Made by a program: the position numbers and the translations under genes | In this document: positions 33,478 to 42,956 of the stretch, one piece after another | How positions within the stretch are numbered: the first letter of the stretch is position 1 | Layout: each line of letters starts with the position of its first letter | The notes under the pieces: generated by a model | Databases searched by the model: none | What the model saw: only the letters and a program-made list of their open reading frames with translations | Told to the model about the DNA's origin: nothing | From: an uncultured Oscillibacter sp. | Lineage (GTDB): Bacteria; Bacillota; Clostridia; Oscillospirales; Oscillospiraceae | Direction: 5' to 3' | Length of the DNA stretch: 64,000 bases | Assembly: GCA_947365245.1 (NCBI GenBank) | Contig: CANAWG010000001.1 | Coordinates: 62,001 to 126,000, forward strand

Positions 33478-33487
33478 GGAAATATAA

Positions 33488-33504
33488 AAACCGACGGTCG
33501 GTTT
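33488..33504 (+). promoter_or_regulatory. Second palindromic operator, in front of the MFS gene
   Basis: AAACCGACGGTCGGTTT, a perfect 17-bp palindrome around one base, 18 bases before the ATG at 33522. It shares the AAACnGAC half-site with the operator at 32732-32752 but with shorter spacing. Confidence 0.75.
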
Positions 33505-33521
33505 ATAAAAGGAGAATCTCT

Positions 33522-34766
33522 ATGCAAAGCAAACAGGCGCCCCTGTTCCGCCGGGACTTCACCCTGGTGGTCATCGGGCAGATCATCTCTCTCTTCGGCA
33601 ACGCGATCCTGCGCTTTGCCCTGCCCCTCTATCTCCTGCGGCAGACCGGCTCCGCGGCCCTCTTCGGCGCGGTGGGGGCGGCGTCCTTCCTCCCCGCCGT
33701 GCTGTGCTCCCCCGTCGGCGGCGTGGCGGCGGACCGGATCAGCAAGCGGGATATCATGGTGGTCCTGGACTTCTCCACGGCGGGGCTGATTCTGGCTTTC
33801 GCCCTCCTCCTGGGCCGCGCGCCCCTGGTGCCGCTGATAATCGTCTGCCTCATGCTGCTCTACGGCATCGCCGGGACCTACCAGCCGGCGGTGCAGGCCA
33901 GCATCCCCCTGCTGGCGCCGGCGGACCAGCTGACCCGCGCCAACGCCGTTATCAACATGGTGGGCACCCTGTCGGGCCTTCTGGGCCCGGTGGCGGGGGG
34001 CGTGCTGTTGGGGGCTTTCGGCCTCCGGCCCATTTTGTGGGTCGGCATCGGCTGCTTCCTCTTCTCCGCCGTCATGGAGCTCTTCATCCGCATCCCCCAC
34101 CGCCCCCGGGCGGCGGAGGGCAGCGCGCTGTCCACGGTCCGGCGGGACCTGGGGGAGAGCTGGCGGTTTGTCCGCTGGGAGCGGCCGGTGTTCCTCTCGG
34201 CCACGCTGGTGCTGGCCCTTTTCAATCTGGTACTGTCCGCCGCGCTGATTGTGGGCATCCCCGTGGCGGTGGTCCAGGTGCTGGGCATGAGCGACGGCCG
34301 CCTGGGCCTCACCCAGGGGGCCATGGGACTGGGCGGGCTCTTCGGCGGCGTCCTGGCGGCGCTTTTGGGGGAGCGCCTGCGGCTCCGGCGGGGCGGCGTG
34401 CTGCTTTTGACCGCCGGCCTGACGGCGGCGGGGATGGGGCTTTCGCTGCTGCCGGGCGTCCCGCCCGTCCCGGGCTGGCTGGGTGTCACGGCCATGAGCT
34501 TTGCCGTCATGGTCCTCTCCACACTGCTGGTGGTGGTGCTCAGCGCCGCCGTCCAGAGCCGGACGCCGCCGGACCTGATGGGAAAGGTGATGGCCTTCAT
34601 CATGGCGGTGTCCAACTGCGCCTCGCCGCTCGGGCAGGCGGTCTACGGGGTTTTGTTCGAGGCGTGTCCCGCCTGGGCCGTCCTGCTGGGGGCGGCGGCC
34701 GCGGCGGCTGCGGCGGCGCTCTACTCCAGGCGGGTCTTCCGGGCGCTGGACGGCGAAGAGGTCTGA
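33522..34766 (+). CDS. MFS transporter
   Basis: A 414-residue protein with about twelve membrane helices. The first begins RDFTLVVIGQIISLFGNAIL, and the cytoplasmic loop after helix 2 carries GGVAADRISKRDIMVVLDF, the usual MFS loop motif. It resembles the MFS-3/enterobactin-type exporters that pump drugs or small metabolites. It follows a TetR gene with matching operators, so it is likely induced by its substrate. GGAGAATCTCT precedes the ATG. Confidence 0.88.
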   Translation: MQSKQAPLFRRDFTLVVIGQIISLFGNAILRFALPLYLLRQTGSAALFGAVGAASFLPAVLCSPVGGVAADRISKRDIMVVLDFSTAGLILAFALLLGRAPLVPLIIVCLMLLYGIAGTYQPAVQASIPLLAPADQLTRANAVINMVGTLSGLLGPVAGGVLLGAFGLRPILWVGIGCFLFSAVMELFIRIPHRPRAAEGSALSTVRRDLGESWRFVRWERPVFLSATLVLALFNLVLSAALIVGIPVAVVQVLGMSDGRLGLTQGAMGLGGLFGGVLAALLGERLRLRRGGVLLLTAGLTAAGMGLSLLPGVPPVPGWLGVTAMSFAVMVLSTLLVVVLSAAVQSRTPPDLMGKVMAFIMAVSNCASPLGQAVYGVLFEACPAWAVLLGAAAAAAAAALYSRRVFRALDGEEV

Positions 34767-34885
34767 TACAGGGATACCCGCCCCCTCTGCCCCCGCGCCG
34801 GCGGACCGCGGGACCGCCGGGAAAAAACAGTTCCCGCCCTTCGGGTATGCGGGGCCTTGCGCGGGCGAAAATACGGACAAATCAG

Positions 34886-34916
34886 GAGCCGGTGCCTAAA
34901 ATTTAGGCACCGGCTC
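34886..34916. terminator. Bidirectional terminator between the MFS and TetR genes
   Basis: GAGCCGGTGCCTAAA and its complement make a 12-15-bp stem, with A and T tracts in the loop. It serves both convergent genes. Bases 34767-34885 hold nothing further. Confidence 0.75.
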
Positions 34917-34985
34917 TTCGTTTGTCCATTGCGGTTTTCTCCCCCGGCACATACACTGCCAACAGCGGGGCCCGAACCGCCTCCG

Positions 34986-35543
34986 TCACGGCGCCGTCCG
35001 CCCCAGCAGCGCGCTCTGGGTAGAGCCCTGGAGGCATCTGCAGATCCGCTCCAAAAACTCCGGCATATCGTAGTCCATGCCCTGGTCCAGCCAGTCCAGC
35101 ACCAGCCCCATGCCCGCGCACTTGTAGAAGTGGCACAGGGTGGTCAGCGTCTCCTGGTCCCCACCGCCCAGGGTGCTCTTCACGCTCTCGGCACAGGCCC
35201 CGATGGCGTGGTCCACAAGGCGGTTCAGATAGCTCACAAACACCTCCCGCTGTACGGAGCGGTAGATGTGCAAAATCGCCTTTTTCCGGGCCATGCACCC
35301 CTCCACCAGGGGAATCAGGCAGTCCAGGGTGTTTCCGAAGCGGAAGTGCTGTTCCACGATCTCCTCCACCCAGGCCTCCATGGTGGCCTCCGCCAGGGCG
35401 GGAATGTCCTGAAAGTGATAGTAGAACGTGTTCCGGTTCACATGGCACCGGTCCACGATTCCCTTGACGGTGATCTTGCTGTAGGGCATCTCCTCCAGAA
35501 GCTGCCAGAAAGCGTCGCTGAGCGCCTGCTTGGTGCGGTTCAT
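34986..35543 (-). CDS. TetR/AcrR-family regulator divergent from an MMPL transporter
   Basis: A 185-residue regulator. HTH: ALSDAFWQLLEEMPYSKITVKGIVDRCHVNRNTFYYHF, in two parts, which is typical of the short TetR-like family with a TetR_C_7-like end. The rest is helical. I chose the ATG at 35543; the GTG six bases upstream has poorer spacing to AGGAGGG. It is divergent from the secreted coiled-coil protein and transporter genes and probably controls them. Confidence 0.88.
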   Translation of the reverse strand: MNRTKQALSDAFWQLLEEMPYSKITVKGIVDRCHVNRNTFYYHFQDIPALAEATMEAWVEEIVEQHFRFGNTLDCLIPLVEGCMARKKAILHIYRSVQREVFVSYLNRLVDHAIGACAESVKSTLGGGDQETLTTLCHFYKCAGMGLVLDWLDQGMDYDMPEFLERICRCLQGSTQSALLGRTAP

Positions 35544-35573
35544 TCTCACCCTCCTCCCTGCTCTATGGAGAAC

Positions 35574-35602
35574 AGTATAGCAAAAAATCCCCCGGCTGGC
35601 AA
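35574..35602 (-). promoter_or_regulatory. Promoter of the divergent TetR gene
   Basis: TTGCCA, 17 bases, TATACT on the minus strand, 31 bases before the ATG at 35543. Confidence 0.6.
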
Positions 35603-35647
35603 GGCGCCGGGCGTTTTCATTTTATCTTTATTATGGAGTGATTCAAC

Positions 35648-38200
35648 ATGAAGCGATCCCCCGGAACCCCTCTCCGCGCCCTCTCTCTTTTGCTGAGCGG
35701 AGCCCTCGCCGCCTCCCTGGCCCTCCCCGCCGCGGCGGCGGAGCCCGTCGGGGACGGCGTGGCCCCCACCTATGACGAGGCCTACTACGCCACGCTGGAC
35801 TACTACGGCAATCTCACCGAGGGCAGCGTGGTAAAGAGCTACACCCTCAACGGCGCGGCGTCTCTGCGGGACCACGGCGTCTACGATCAGGTGGTGAACC
35901 TCACCGACGGCACCGCCCCGGTGACACGAAACGGCGTCACGGAGTTCCGGTTTGACCGCGCCCCCGCCCACTTCTACTTCGAGGGCAAGACGGCGGAGCC
36001 CTACCGGAACCTGCCCTGGACCCTCTCCATCTCCTATACGCTCAACGGCGTGGCCGCCCGGGCGGAGGACCTGGCGGGAAAGACCGGCGTGGTGGAGATC
36101 GCCGTGGACGCCGTCCCCAACCAGCACGCCAGCGACTACGCCCGGTACAACTACACCCTGGAGGCCATGGCCATGTTCAACCAGGACGACATCCTCTCCC
36201 TGGAGGCCCCCGGGGCCCAGGTGCAGCTGATCGGGAACCTGCGGGCGGTGCTGTTCATCGCCCTGCCGGGGGAGGAGCGGCACTTCCGCATCCGGGTGGG
36301 CGCGGAGGATTTCGCCTTTTCCGGCATGACCTTTTTGATGGTTCCCGCCACCCTCGGCCAGCTGGAGGAGCTCGCCAAGCTCTCGGAGCGGAAAGATGCG
36401 CTGGAGGAGGACTACGACGCCCTCTCCGGGAGCCTGGACGCCCTCCTGGACTCCTTCGCGGACCTCAGCGGCAGTCTGCGGGACACCGCCAACGGCCTGG
36501 AGGAGCTGAACCGGGCCCGGGACACCATCTCCTCTGGCAAGGATCAGATTTACCAGGACGGCGACCGGGTGCTGGCGGATCTGGCGCGGCTGAACGGGTC
36601 CCTGAGCACCCTCCCCGGCCATCTGGACGGCGCCGGGGACGCGGTGGACGACGTCACCGGCTCCCTCTCCGACGTGACGGACACGGCCGTGGGCCTGCGG
36701 GGCAGCCTGGAGGACGTCAGCGACGGCCTGGAGAGGCTGCAGCGGGACATCCGGGACATCCGCGGCGGCAACGGCAGCATGGAGGACAATCTAAACCGCC
36801 TGGGCACGGACCTGAAAGCCCTCCAGGACAGCCTCCGGGAGCTGGAGGAGCTGCTGAAGGCCCTGGACATCCAGATCAGCGGCGGCATCCTCTGGGAGAT
36901 TCCGGAGAACATCCGCCGGCACATCAAGGTCCAGGGCCAGAAGCTCTCGGACATTCTGGCCCAGGTCCAGGGGCTGGAGGCCGTGTGGGCCGGCGTCGCC
37001 AGGGACGCGGAGGGGAACGCGGCGGAGACCGTTCCATACCCCCGGTTCCAGATTGCCGCCCTGCTGGCCGCCGGAACCGCCGGCAGCGCCGCGGAGGCCC
37101 AGGCCCTGCTGGACCAGGTGCGGGCCGTGGACGGCGCCGTCGCCCAGGTCCAGGCCGCCCAGCCGGGCATCGCCCCGGAGCAGGCCATCCAATATCTGAT
37201 AACCGCGGGACAGCTGACGCCGGACCAGGCGGCGGCGTACGCTGCCGCAAAGCCGAAACTGGCCGTGATGGAACAGGTCTACGCCGCCGTCACCGGCGGC
37301 ACGGACCGCCCCATGGACAAGGCGGGCTTCTTCACCGCCATGCTGATGCTCAATGACATCAACAAGCTCCCGGCGGACCGGCAGACGCCGGAGGCCGTCG
37401 CCGGGATTCTGGCCCAAGAGGCCCTCTACGCCCGGACGGGGAAGTCCCTGGCCGGCCTGAGCCGGGACCACGGCGCCGCGAGGCTCACCGGCCTTCTGGA
37501 AGCCCTGGGAAGCCTGCTGAGCCACCTGGGCGGCGGCGGCCTCACCGGGGACCTGAGCGGCCTTGTGGGAAAGACGGACGCCGCCCTGGGCCACCTGGAC
37601 GGCCTGGCGGACGCGGGGAGGGACATCCTGGGCCAGGCGGATGATCTTCTGACGGAGGTCCGGAATCTGGACGACACGATCAACCGCCGGGTTCCCGGCC
37701 TCCACGACACCCTGGAGGACACCCGGACGCTGGTGGAGGACATGGTGGTCACCGTGGACGACACCACCGGCTTTCTCGCCTCTTTCCGGGACCTGGCTCA
37801 GACCTCCGGCGCCCAGCTGGATACCGGCGCCCGGGAGAGCCTGACGGGCCTGGCCGCGGCACTGCGGAAGACCGCCCGCAGTGTGGACGCCGCCGGCGAT
37901 GTCCGGGATGCCAAGGGGAAGATCGACGAGATCATCGAGGACACCTGGGCGGAGTACACCGGGGACGTGAACAACCTGCTGCTGATGGACGCCGGGGCGC
38001 CGGCGGTGTCCCTGACCTCGGAGGAGAACCCCTCCCCCGCCAGCGTACAGGTGCTCATCCGCTCCCAGGAGATCAAGGCGGAGGCGGAGGCCCGGGAGGT
38101 CCCGGCCGATGCCCAGGCCCAGGCGACCACCTTCTGGGGCCGGGTCACCCAGATGTTCCGGGACTTCTGGTCCGCCATCACGGGGATTTTCCAAAAATAG
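35648..38200 (+). CDS. Secreted coiled-coil partner of the MMPL transporter
   Basis: An 850-residue exported protein. Residues 1-31 are a signal peptide ending PAAAAEP. Residues about 45-235 form a beta-rich domain. A long helical and coiled-coil part follows, with repeated GSLDALLDSFADLSGSL, GLEELNRAR and LEDVSDGLERLQRDI segments and further helices at 600-760. It ends in an amphipathic stretch FWGRVTQMFRDFWSAITGIF. I see no internal membrane helices. The arrangement, followed after 29 bases by an MMPL/RND gene, resembles YhgE/Pip-like secretion modules, but a family name cannot be given. It may act as an adaptor across the wall. Confidence 0.7.
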   Translation: MKRSPGTPLRALSLLLSGALAASLALPAAAAEPVGDGVAPTYDEAYYATLDYYGNLTEGSVVKSYTLNGAASLRDHGVYDQVVNLTDGTAPVTRNGVTEFRFDRAPAHFYFEGKTAEPYRNLPWTLSISYTLNGVAARAEDLAGKTGVVEIAVDAVPNQHASDYARYNYTLEAMAMFNQDDILSLEAPGAQVQLIGNLRAVLFIALPGEERHFRIRVGAEDFAFSGMTFLMVPATLGQLEELAKLSERKDALEEDYDALSGSLDALLDSFADLSGSLRDTANGLEELNRARDTISSGKDQIYQDGDRVLADLARLNGSLSTLPGHLDGAGDAVDDVTGSLSDVTDTAVGLRGSLEDVSDGLERLQRDIRDIRGGNGSMEDNLNRLGTDLKALQDSLRELEELLKALDIQISGGILWEIPENIRRHIKVQGQKLSDILAQVQGLEAVWAGVARDAEGNAAETVPYPRFQIAALLAAGTAGSAAEAQALLDQVRAVDGAVAQVQAAQPGIAPEQAIQYLITAGQLTPDQAAAYAAAKPKLAVMEQVYAAVTGGTDRPMDKAGFFTAMLMLNDINKLPADRQTPEAVAGILAQEALYARTGKSLAGLSRDHGAARLTGLLEALGSLLSHLGGGGLTGDLSGLVGKTDAALGHLDGLADAGRDILGQADDLLTEVRNLDDTINRRVPGLHDTLEDTRTLVEDMVVTVDDTTGFLASFRDLAQTSGAQLDTGARESLTGLAAALRKTARSVDAAGDVRDAKGKIDEIIEDTWAEYTGDVNNLLLMDAGAPAVSLTSEENPSPASVQVLIRSQEIKAEAEAREVPADAQAQATTFWGRVTQMFRDFWSAITGIFQK

Positions 38201-38229
38201 CGCTTATTGAGAATGGACGGTGTTTTCCT

Positions 38230-40326
38230 TTGCTCGACCGAATTGCCCATCTTCTGACCCGAAAGCCCAGGCTGGTGGCCCTCATCGCCGCGGCGCTGCT
38301 GATTCCCTCCGCCCTGGGCTATGTGGGCACCCGGGTCAACTACGACATCCTCACCTACCTGCCCCAGGACCTGGAGTCCTCCCAGGGGGAGCGGCTGCTG
38401 GAGGAGCCCTTTCACATGGCCGCCACCAGCATGCTCATCGTGGAGAATATGCCCGCCGCCTACACCAACGATCTCATCAACGCCATCAAGGACGTGCCCG
38501 GCGTCTCCAACGCCGTGTGGCTGTCCAACGCCGTGGGCATCCAGATTCCCATCGACTTTATCCCCGCCGGGCTGCGGGAGATGTTCTATGCCGGCGAGGC
38601 CACCATGATGGTCATTCAGTACGACAAGTCCGGCGCGGACCAGGAGACCATGGAGGCCATCGACGCCATCCGCTCCCTCTGCAACGAGAAGTGCTTTCTG
38701 GCGGGCTTCTCCGTGGTCATCAAGGACACCAAGGACCTGGTGGACCGGGAGCTGCCTGTCTACGTGGGGCTGGCGGTGGCGCTGTCCCTGGCGGCCATGT
38801 CCCTCACCATGGAGTCCGTGGTGCTGCCTTTCGTGTTTCTCGCCAGCATCGGCATGGCCATCGTCTACAACTTCGGCACCAACATCTTCCTGGGGGAGAT
38901 CTCCTACATCACCCAGGCCATCGCCGCCGTGCTGCAGCTGGGCGTCACCATGGACTACTCCATCTTCCTCTACCACCGCTACAAGGAGGAGCAGTCCCGC
39001 TGGGACGACAAGCGGGACGCCATGGCCCGGGCCATTACGGCGGCGTTCACCTCCCTGTCCGGCTCCAGCCTCACCACCATCGCCGGCTTCATCGCCCTGT
39101 GCTTCATGCGCCTCACCCTGGGGCGGGACATCGGCATCGTCATGGCCAAGGGCGTGGTGCTGGGGGTGGCCACCGTGGTGCTGGTGCTGCCGGCCCTGCT
39201 GCTGCTCTTTGACAGGCAGATCGAAAAGCACACCCACAAAAGCCTCCTGCCAGACTTCACCGGGCTCAACCGCGCGGTGATCCGCCGCCGGAAATGGCTG
39301 GCGGCCCTCTTCCTGCTCCTCTTCCTCCCGGCGGTGTACGCCCAGTCCCACACCGGGGTGTACTACAAGCTGGACGAGGCCCTGCCCCAGGACATGGCCT
39401 CCATCGTGGCCAACAGCAAGCTCAAAGACGAGTTCGACATGGCCGGGTCCCACTTCATCCTCCTGCGGGACGACATCCCCGCCGCGGATATGAACCGTCT
39501 GGAGTCCGCCATCCGGGACACCGACGGCGTCACCTCCGTTCTCTCCTATCACGCCATGCTGGGCTCCGGCATCCCGGACTTCTTCATCCCGGAGGAGGTG
39601 CGGAACATGCTCAAGCAGGGCGGATACCAGCTGCTGATGGTGAACTCCGAGTACGCCACCGCCTCCGACGAGGTCTCCCAGCAGCTGAAAGCCCTGAACG
39701 GCCTGGTAAAGGACTACGACCCGGGGGCCCTCATCACCGGCGAGGCCGCCCTCACCGACGATCTGATTACCACCTCCGCCGTGGACTTCCAGGTGACCAA
39801 CTACATCTCCATCGGCGCCATTTTGCTGATCGTGGCCTGGGTGTTCCGCTCTCTCTCCATGCCGGTGGTGCTGGTGGCGGCCATCGAGCTGGCCATCTTC
39901 ATCAACCAGGGCATCCCCTACTTCACCGGCGCCGTCATCCCCTTCGTCTCCCCCACCATCATCGGCTGCGTCCAGCTGGGGGCCACGGTGGACTACGCCA
40001 TTCTCCTGGCCACCCGGTTCCGGGAGGAGCTCCAGAGCGGCAAGTCCTCCGTTGAGGCCATCGAGATTGCCGCCGCCGCCTCCGACGGCTCCATCATCAC
40101 CAGCTCTCTTGTGATGTTCTGCGCCACGTTGGGGGTGGGACTGATCTCGGAGATTGAGATCATCAGCTCCATCTGCGTCATGCTGGCCCGGGGCGCGCTG
40201 ATCTCGGCGGTGATGAGCATGTTCCTCATGCCCTCCATCCTGTGCGTGTGCGAGCCGCTGATTCACAAAACCAGCCTCCACTGGCGCAGCCCCCGGCCGG
40301 AGAAAAAAGCCGCCGCGGCCAAATAG
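38230..40326 (+). CDS. MMPL-family RND transporter
   Basis: A 698-residue transporter with twelve membrane helices in two similar halves and two large extracellular loops. The proton-relay motifs are VLQLGVTMDYSIFLYHRY near residue 240 and CVQLGATVDYAILLATRF near 580, each with the Asp-Tyr pair typical of MmpL-like proteins. Such proteins export lipids, siderophores or drugs in gram-positive bacteria. The gene follows a secreted coiled-coil protein and a divergent TetR. The start is TTG and its ribosome site is weak, which suggests coupling to the previous gene. Confidence 0.9.
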   Translation: MLDRIAHLLTRKPRLVALIAAALLIPSALGYVGTRVNYDILTYLPQDLESSQGERLLEEPFHMAATSMLIVENMPAAYTNDLINAIKDVPGVSNAVWLSNAVGIQIPIDFIPAGLREMFYAGEATMMVIQYDKSGADQETMEAIDAIRSLCNEKCFLAGFSVVIKDTKDLVDRELPVYVGLAVALSLAAMSLTMESVVLPFVFLASIGMAIVYNFGTNIFLGEISYITQAIAAVLQLGVTMDYSIFLYHRYKEEQSRWDDKRDAMARAITAAFTSLSGSSLTTIAGFIALCFMRLTLGRDIGIVMAKGVVLGVATVVLVLPALLLLFDRQIEKHTHKSLLPDFTGLNRAVIRRRKWLAALFLLLFLPAVYAQSHTGVYYKLDEALPQDMASIVANSKLKDEFDMAGSHFILLRDDIPAADMNRLESAIRDTDGVTSVLSYHAMLGSGIPDFFIPEEVRNMLKQGGYQLLMVNSEYATASDEVSQQLKALNGLVKDYDPGALITGEAALTDDLITTSAVDFQVTNYISIGAILLIVAWVFRSLSMPVVLVAAIELAIFINQGIPYFTGAVIPFVSPTIIGCVQLGATVDYAILLATRFREELQSGKSSVEAIEIAAAASDGSIITSSLVMFCATLGVGLISEIEIISSICVMLARGALISAVMSMFLMPSILCVCEPLIHKTSLHWRSPRPEKKAAAAK

Positions 40327-40336
40327 TCCCCGGCCA

Positions 40337-40378
40337 TTCAGGAAGCTGTGCCAATCGGCACAGCTTCCTGAACTTTTC
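40337..40378 (+). terminator. Terminator after the MMPL gene
   Basis: A perfect 16-bp stem (TTCAGGAAGCTGTGCC and its complement) with an AATC loop, then CTTTTCCT. Confidence 0.85.
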
Positions 40379-40399
40379 CTTTCCCCCGGGAAAAAGCTG

Positions 40400-40408
40400 T
40401 GGTATAAT
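40400..40408 (+). promoter_or_regulatory. Extended -10 promoter of the amidohydrolase gene
   Basis: TGTGGTATAAT contains TGn-TATAAT; the -35 is poor (TTTCCC at 17 bases). The transcript start would be about 52 bases before the ATG at 40467. Confidence 0.55.
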
Positions 40409-40466
40409 GGTTGGAGACTCCACCGCCCCGCGCCGGGCAATCCAGTACGGAAAGGACGGAACCGCT

Positions 40467-42050
40467 ATGCGCAGACTGTGGTACAACGGAAAAATCGCCA
40501 GCATCGACCCGGAGAACCGGATCTATCAGGCCCTTGGCACAGAGGATGAGAAGATCGTCTTCCTGGGCAGCGGCCAGGAGGCCGACACCCTCCCCTGGGA
40601 CGAGCGCACCGACCTGAGAGGCGCCCTCATGCTCCCGGGCTTCCAGGACTCCCATTTACACATGATCCACTACGCCGTCCACCAGCGGAATGTGGCCCTC
40701 TTCGGCGTGGACTCCATCCCGGAGGCCGTCCGCATCTGCCGGGAGCGCATTCAGCAGGAGCATCCCCCCTACCTGGTGGCCGTGGGCTGGAATCAGGAGA
40801 TGATGAAGGAGGGCCGCCTGCTGACCCGGGCGGACATGGACCAGATCTCCACGGAGATCCCCGTCTGCGCCATCCGGGCCTGCGTCCACATCGCCGCCTG
40901 CAACAGTGTGATGCTGGACCGCATCCGGGAGATGAAGGACGCCAAGCCGGATATGCTGGCCGGCGTGGACTATGAAAACGGCCTCCTGCGGGAGAGCGCG
41001 GTGGACTTCTACCTGGACGTCATGCCCCCCGCCGACGATGAGGAGATCCGCCGCCTGGTGCGCCTGGCCCAGCGGGACATGAACGCCGGCGGCGTTGTGG
41101 CCATCCACTCCGACGACCTCCAGTCCGTGCCGGGCGTGGCGCCGGACCACGTGCTGAAGGTCTTCCAGGACATGGAGCGGGACGGAGAGCTGACCATGCG
41201 CATCCACGAGCAGTGCCTGGTGAGTCAGGCCCAGTTCCCGGCGCTGCTGGCCCTGCGGCCGGCGGAGACGGACCACACCGGCATGGTGCGCCTGTCCTGC
41301 CGGAAGCTCCTGGAGGACGGCTCCCTGGGCGCCAAATCCGCCGAGATGATCGACGGCTACGCGGACCAGCCGGACTACCACGGCATCGCCAACTACACCC
41401 CCCAGGAGCTCTACGAGATGGTCCGGGACGCCCACGCTCAGCGGCTGGACGTGGCCTGCCACGCCATCGGCGACCTGGCTCTGCAAAAGTTCTGCGACAC
41501 CGTGGAGCGGGTCCTGAGAGAGGACCCCTGGCCGGACCACCGCCACGGCGTCGTCCACGCCCAGGTCACCTCCCCGGAGCTGCTGGAGCGAATGCGGACC
41601 CTGGGGCTCCAGGCCTTTATTCAGCCCATCTTCATCGACGCGGACATGGAGATCATCGCCCAGCGGGTGGGCGAGGTCCACGCCAGGGACTGCTACCAGT
41701 GGAAGACCATGCGGGACATGGGCATCCACACCAGCGGCGGCTCCGACTGTCCGGTGGAGCCCTTCGACATTCTGGAGAACATCCGCTCCGCGGTGGACCG
41801 CAAAAACCGGGCGGGAACGCGCACCTACCTGCCGGAGCAGGCCCTGACAGTGGAGGAGGCCATCCGCCTCTTCACCTGCGACGCCGCCTGGAGCGGCCGG
41901 GACGAGGATTTCCGGGGCACGCTGGAGCTGGGCAAGCTGGCCGATCTGGTGGTGCTGGATCGGGACCTGTTCCAGATCCCGCCGGAGGAGTTCACCCAGG
42001 CCAAGGTGCTGGAGACCGTGGTGGGCGGAAAGACCGTCTATCACGCCTGA
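40467..42050 (+). CDS. YtcJ-like amidohydrolase
   Basis: A 527-residue metal-dependent hydrolase of the amidohydrolase-3 type. Metal ligands include H63-x-H65 in GFQDSHLHMIHYA, a later AIHSDDLQSVPG, the CHAIGDLAL segment and the C-terminal GGSDCPVEP. The N-terminal small beta domain starts MRRLWYNGKIASIDP. Such enzymes hydrolyse N-acyl or formamide bonds; the substrate is not fixed by sequence. The gene starts the cluster of D-peptide and acyl-amino-acid hydrolases and has its own sigma-A promoter, not a sigma-54 one. Confidence 0.88.
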   Translation: MRRLWYNGKIASIDPENRIYQALGTEDEKIVFLGSGQEADTLPWDERTDLRGALMLPGFQDSHLHMIHYAVHQRNVALFGVDSIPEAVRICRERIQQEHPPYLVAVGWNQEMMKEGRLLTRADMDQISTEIPVCAIRACVHIAACNSVMLDRIREMKDAKPDMLAGVDYENGLLRESAVDFYLDVMPPADDEEIRRLVRLAQRDMNAGGVVAIHSDDLQSVPGVAPDHVLKVFQDMERDGELTMRIHEQCLVSQAQFPALLALRPAETDHTGMVRLSCRKLLEDGSLGAKSAEMIDGYADQPDYHGIANYTPQELYEMVRDAHAQRLDVACHAIGDLALQKFCDTVERVLREDPWPDHRHGVVHAQVTSPELLERMRTLGLQAFIQPIFIDADMEIIAQRVGEVHARDCYQWKTMRDMGIHTSGGSDCPVEPFDILENIRSAVDRKNRAGTRTYLPEQALTVEEAIRLFTCDAAWSGRDEDFRGTLELGKLADLVVLDRDLFQIPPEEFTQAKVLETVVGGKTVYHA

Positions 42051-42061
42051 TTCAAAGGGAG

Positions 42062-42099
42062 AAAGAGGCTGTCATGCAAAGCATGACAGCCTCTTTTTT
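42062..42099. terminator. Bidirectional terminator between amidohydrolase and D-aminopeptidase genes
   Basis: A 16-bp perfect stem (AAAGAGGCTGTCATGC and complement), AAA loop and a run of six T residues. Confidence 0.9.
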
Positions 42100-42137
42100 G
42101 CATAAGCCGCGCCTCGGGCGGCAGACCGCCTCACCCG

Positions 42138-42944
42138 TCAGCCCATAATCAGCTCACAGACCATTTTCAGCTCCTCGGCGGTTTTGGCGGTGCAGCGCAC
42201 CACATCGTCGGCGATCTTCTCCACGCCGGGCAGCCGGCAGGCCGAGCGCACCGACTGATGGGTGGGCAGGCACACCTCCAGCACCAGGGTCTCCGGCACC
42301 TGGGGGACCGGCGGCGCGCCGGCGGCCAGCTGCCTGGCCACGGCCTCCTCGATGGCCCTCTCCGCCGTCAGGGGGTGAATATTCCAGGTGGAGTTGCCCT
42401 TGCAGCGCTTCACCGCCACGGTGGCAAGGCCCGGGATCTCCGCCTCCGCCATGCGGCACATCGCCTCGTCGCCGCTGAGGAACAGCGACGGGACCCCCAG
42501 GGACGCGGCGTACAGGGCGTTCATGGTAAACTCCGAGGCCAGACGGCCGTTGATCTTCGCCCAGCGGATCAGCTCATACTCGCTGGTGTGGGCCAGGGGG
42601 CTGCCGTCGCAGCCGGCGGGGGCGTGGTAGCCGATGTAGAGCACGCCGCTGAAGCTGCTGTCCAGTCCCCCCATCATGGAGGCGGGGTGGCAGGGCCAGC
42701 CCCGCATCAGCTCCGTGCCCTCCGGCAGGCCTATATGGCGGATGTTGCAGGCGCCGCCGTGGCCGTCCCGGACCACCGGGACCGCGCCCGATGCCAGCAC
42801 CGCCCGGCAGGCGGCCGCCGTCTCCCGGGTCATCTGCTCGCAGGCGGCGTCGTAGCCCTGCTTCCCCTCCTCGGTCTCCGACCAGAAGGTGACGTCGGTG
42901 ATTCCCTCGATGTCAACGCTGATAAAATACCGCTTCTGCTCCAT
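42138..42944 (-). CDS. dppA: D-aminopeptidase, DppA / M55 family
   Basis: A 268-residue zinc peptidase. The zinc and active-site residues known for DppA are present: D11 and E13 in SVDIEGITDVTF, D60-G-H62 in VVRDGHGGACNIRH and H107 in IGYHAPAG. The family cleaves N-terminal D-amino acids, such as D-Ala-D-Ala peptides, and forms ring-shaped decamers. There is no signal peptide, so it works on imported peptides. It lies 12 bases after the DmpA-like peptidase gene in the permease operon. Confidence 0.93.
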   Translation of the reverse strand: MEQKRYFISVDIEGITDVTFWSETEEGKQGYDAACEQMTRETAAACRAVLASGAVPVVRDGHGGACNIRHIGLPEGTELMRGWPCHPASMMGGLDSSFSGVLYIGYHAPAGCDGSPLAHTSEYELIRWAKINGRLASEFTMNALYAASLGVPSLFLSGDEAMCRMAEAEIPGLATVAVKRCKGNSTWNIHPLTAERAIEEAVARQLAAGAPPVPQVPETLVLEVCLPTHQSVRSACRLPGVEKIADDVVRCTAKTAEELKMVCELIMG

Positions 42945-42956
42945 GTCAGCCTCCCG

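Noticed and set aside
36791-38194. A minus-strand frame opposite the secreted coiled-coil gene
   Set aside because: The signal-peptide-bearing plus-strand protein explains the region; the other frame has a Gly/Leu/Gln-rich shadow composition.
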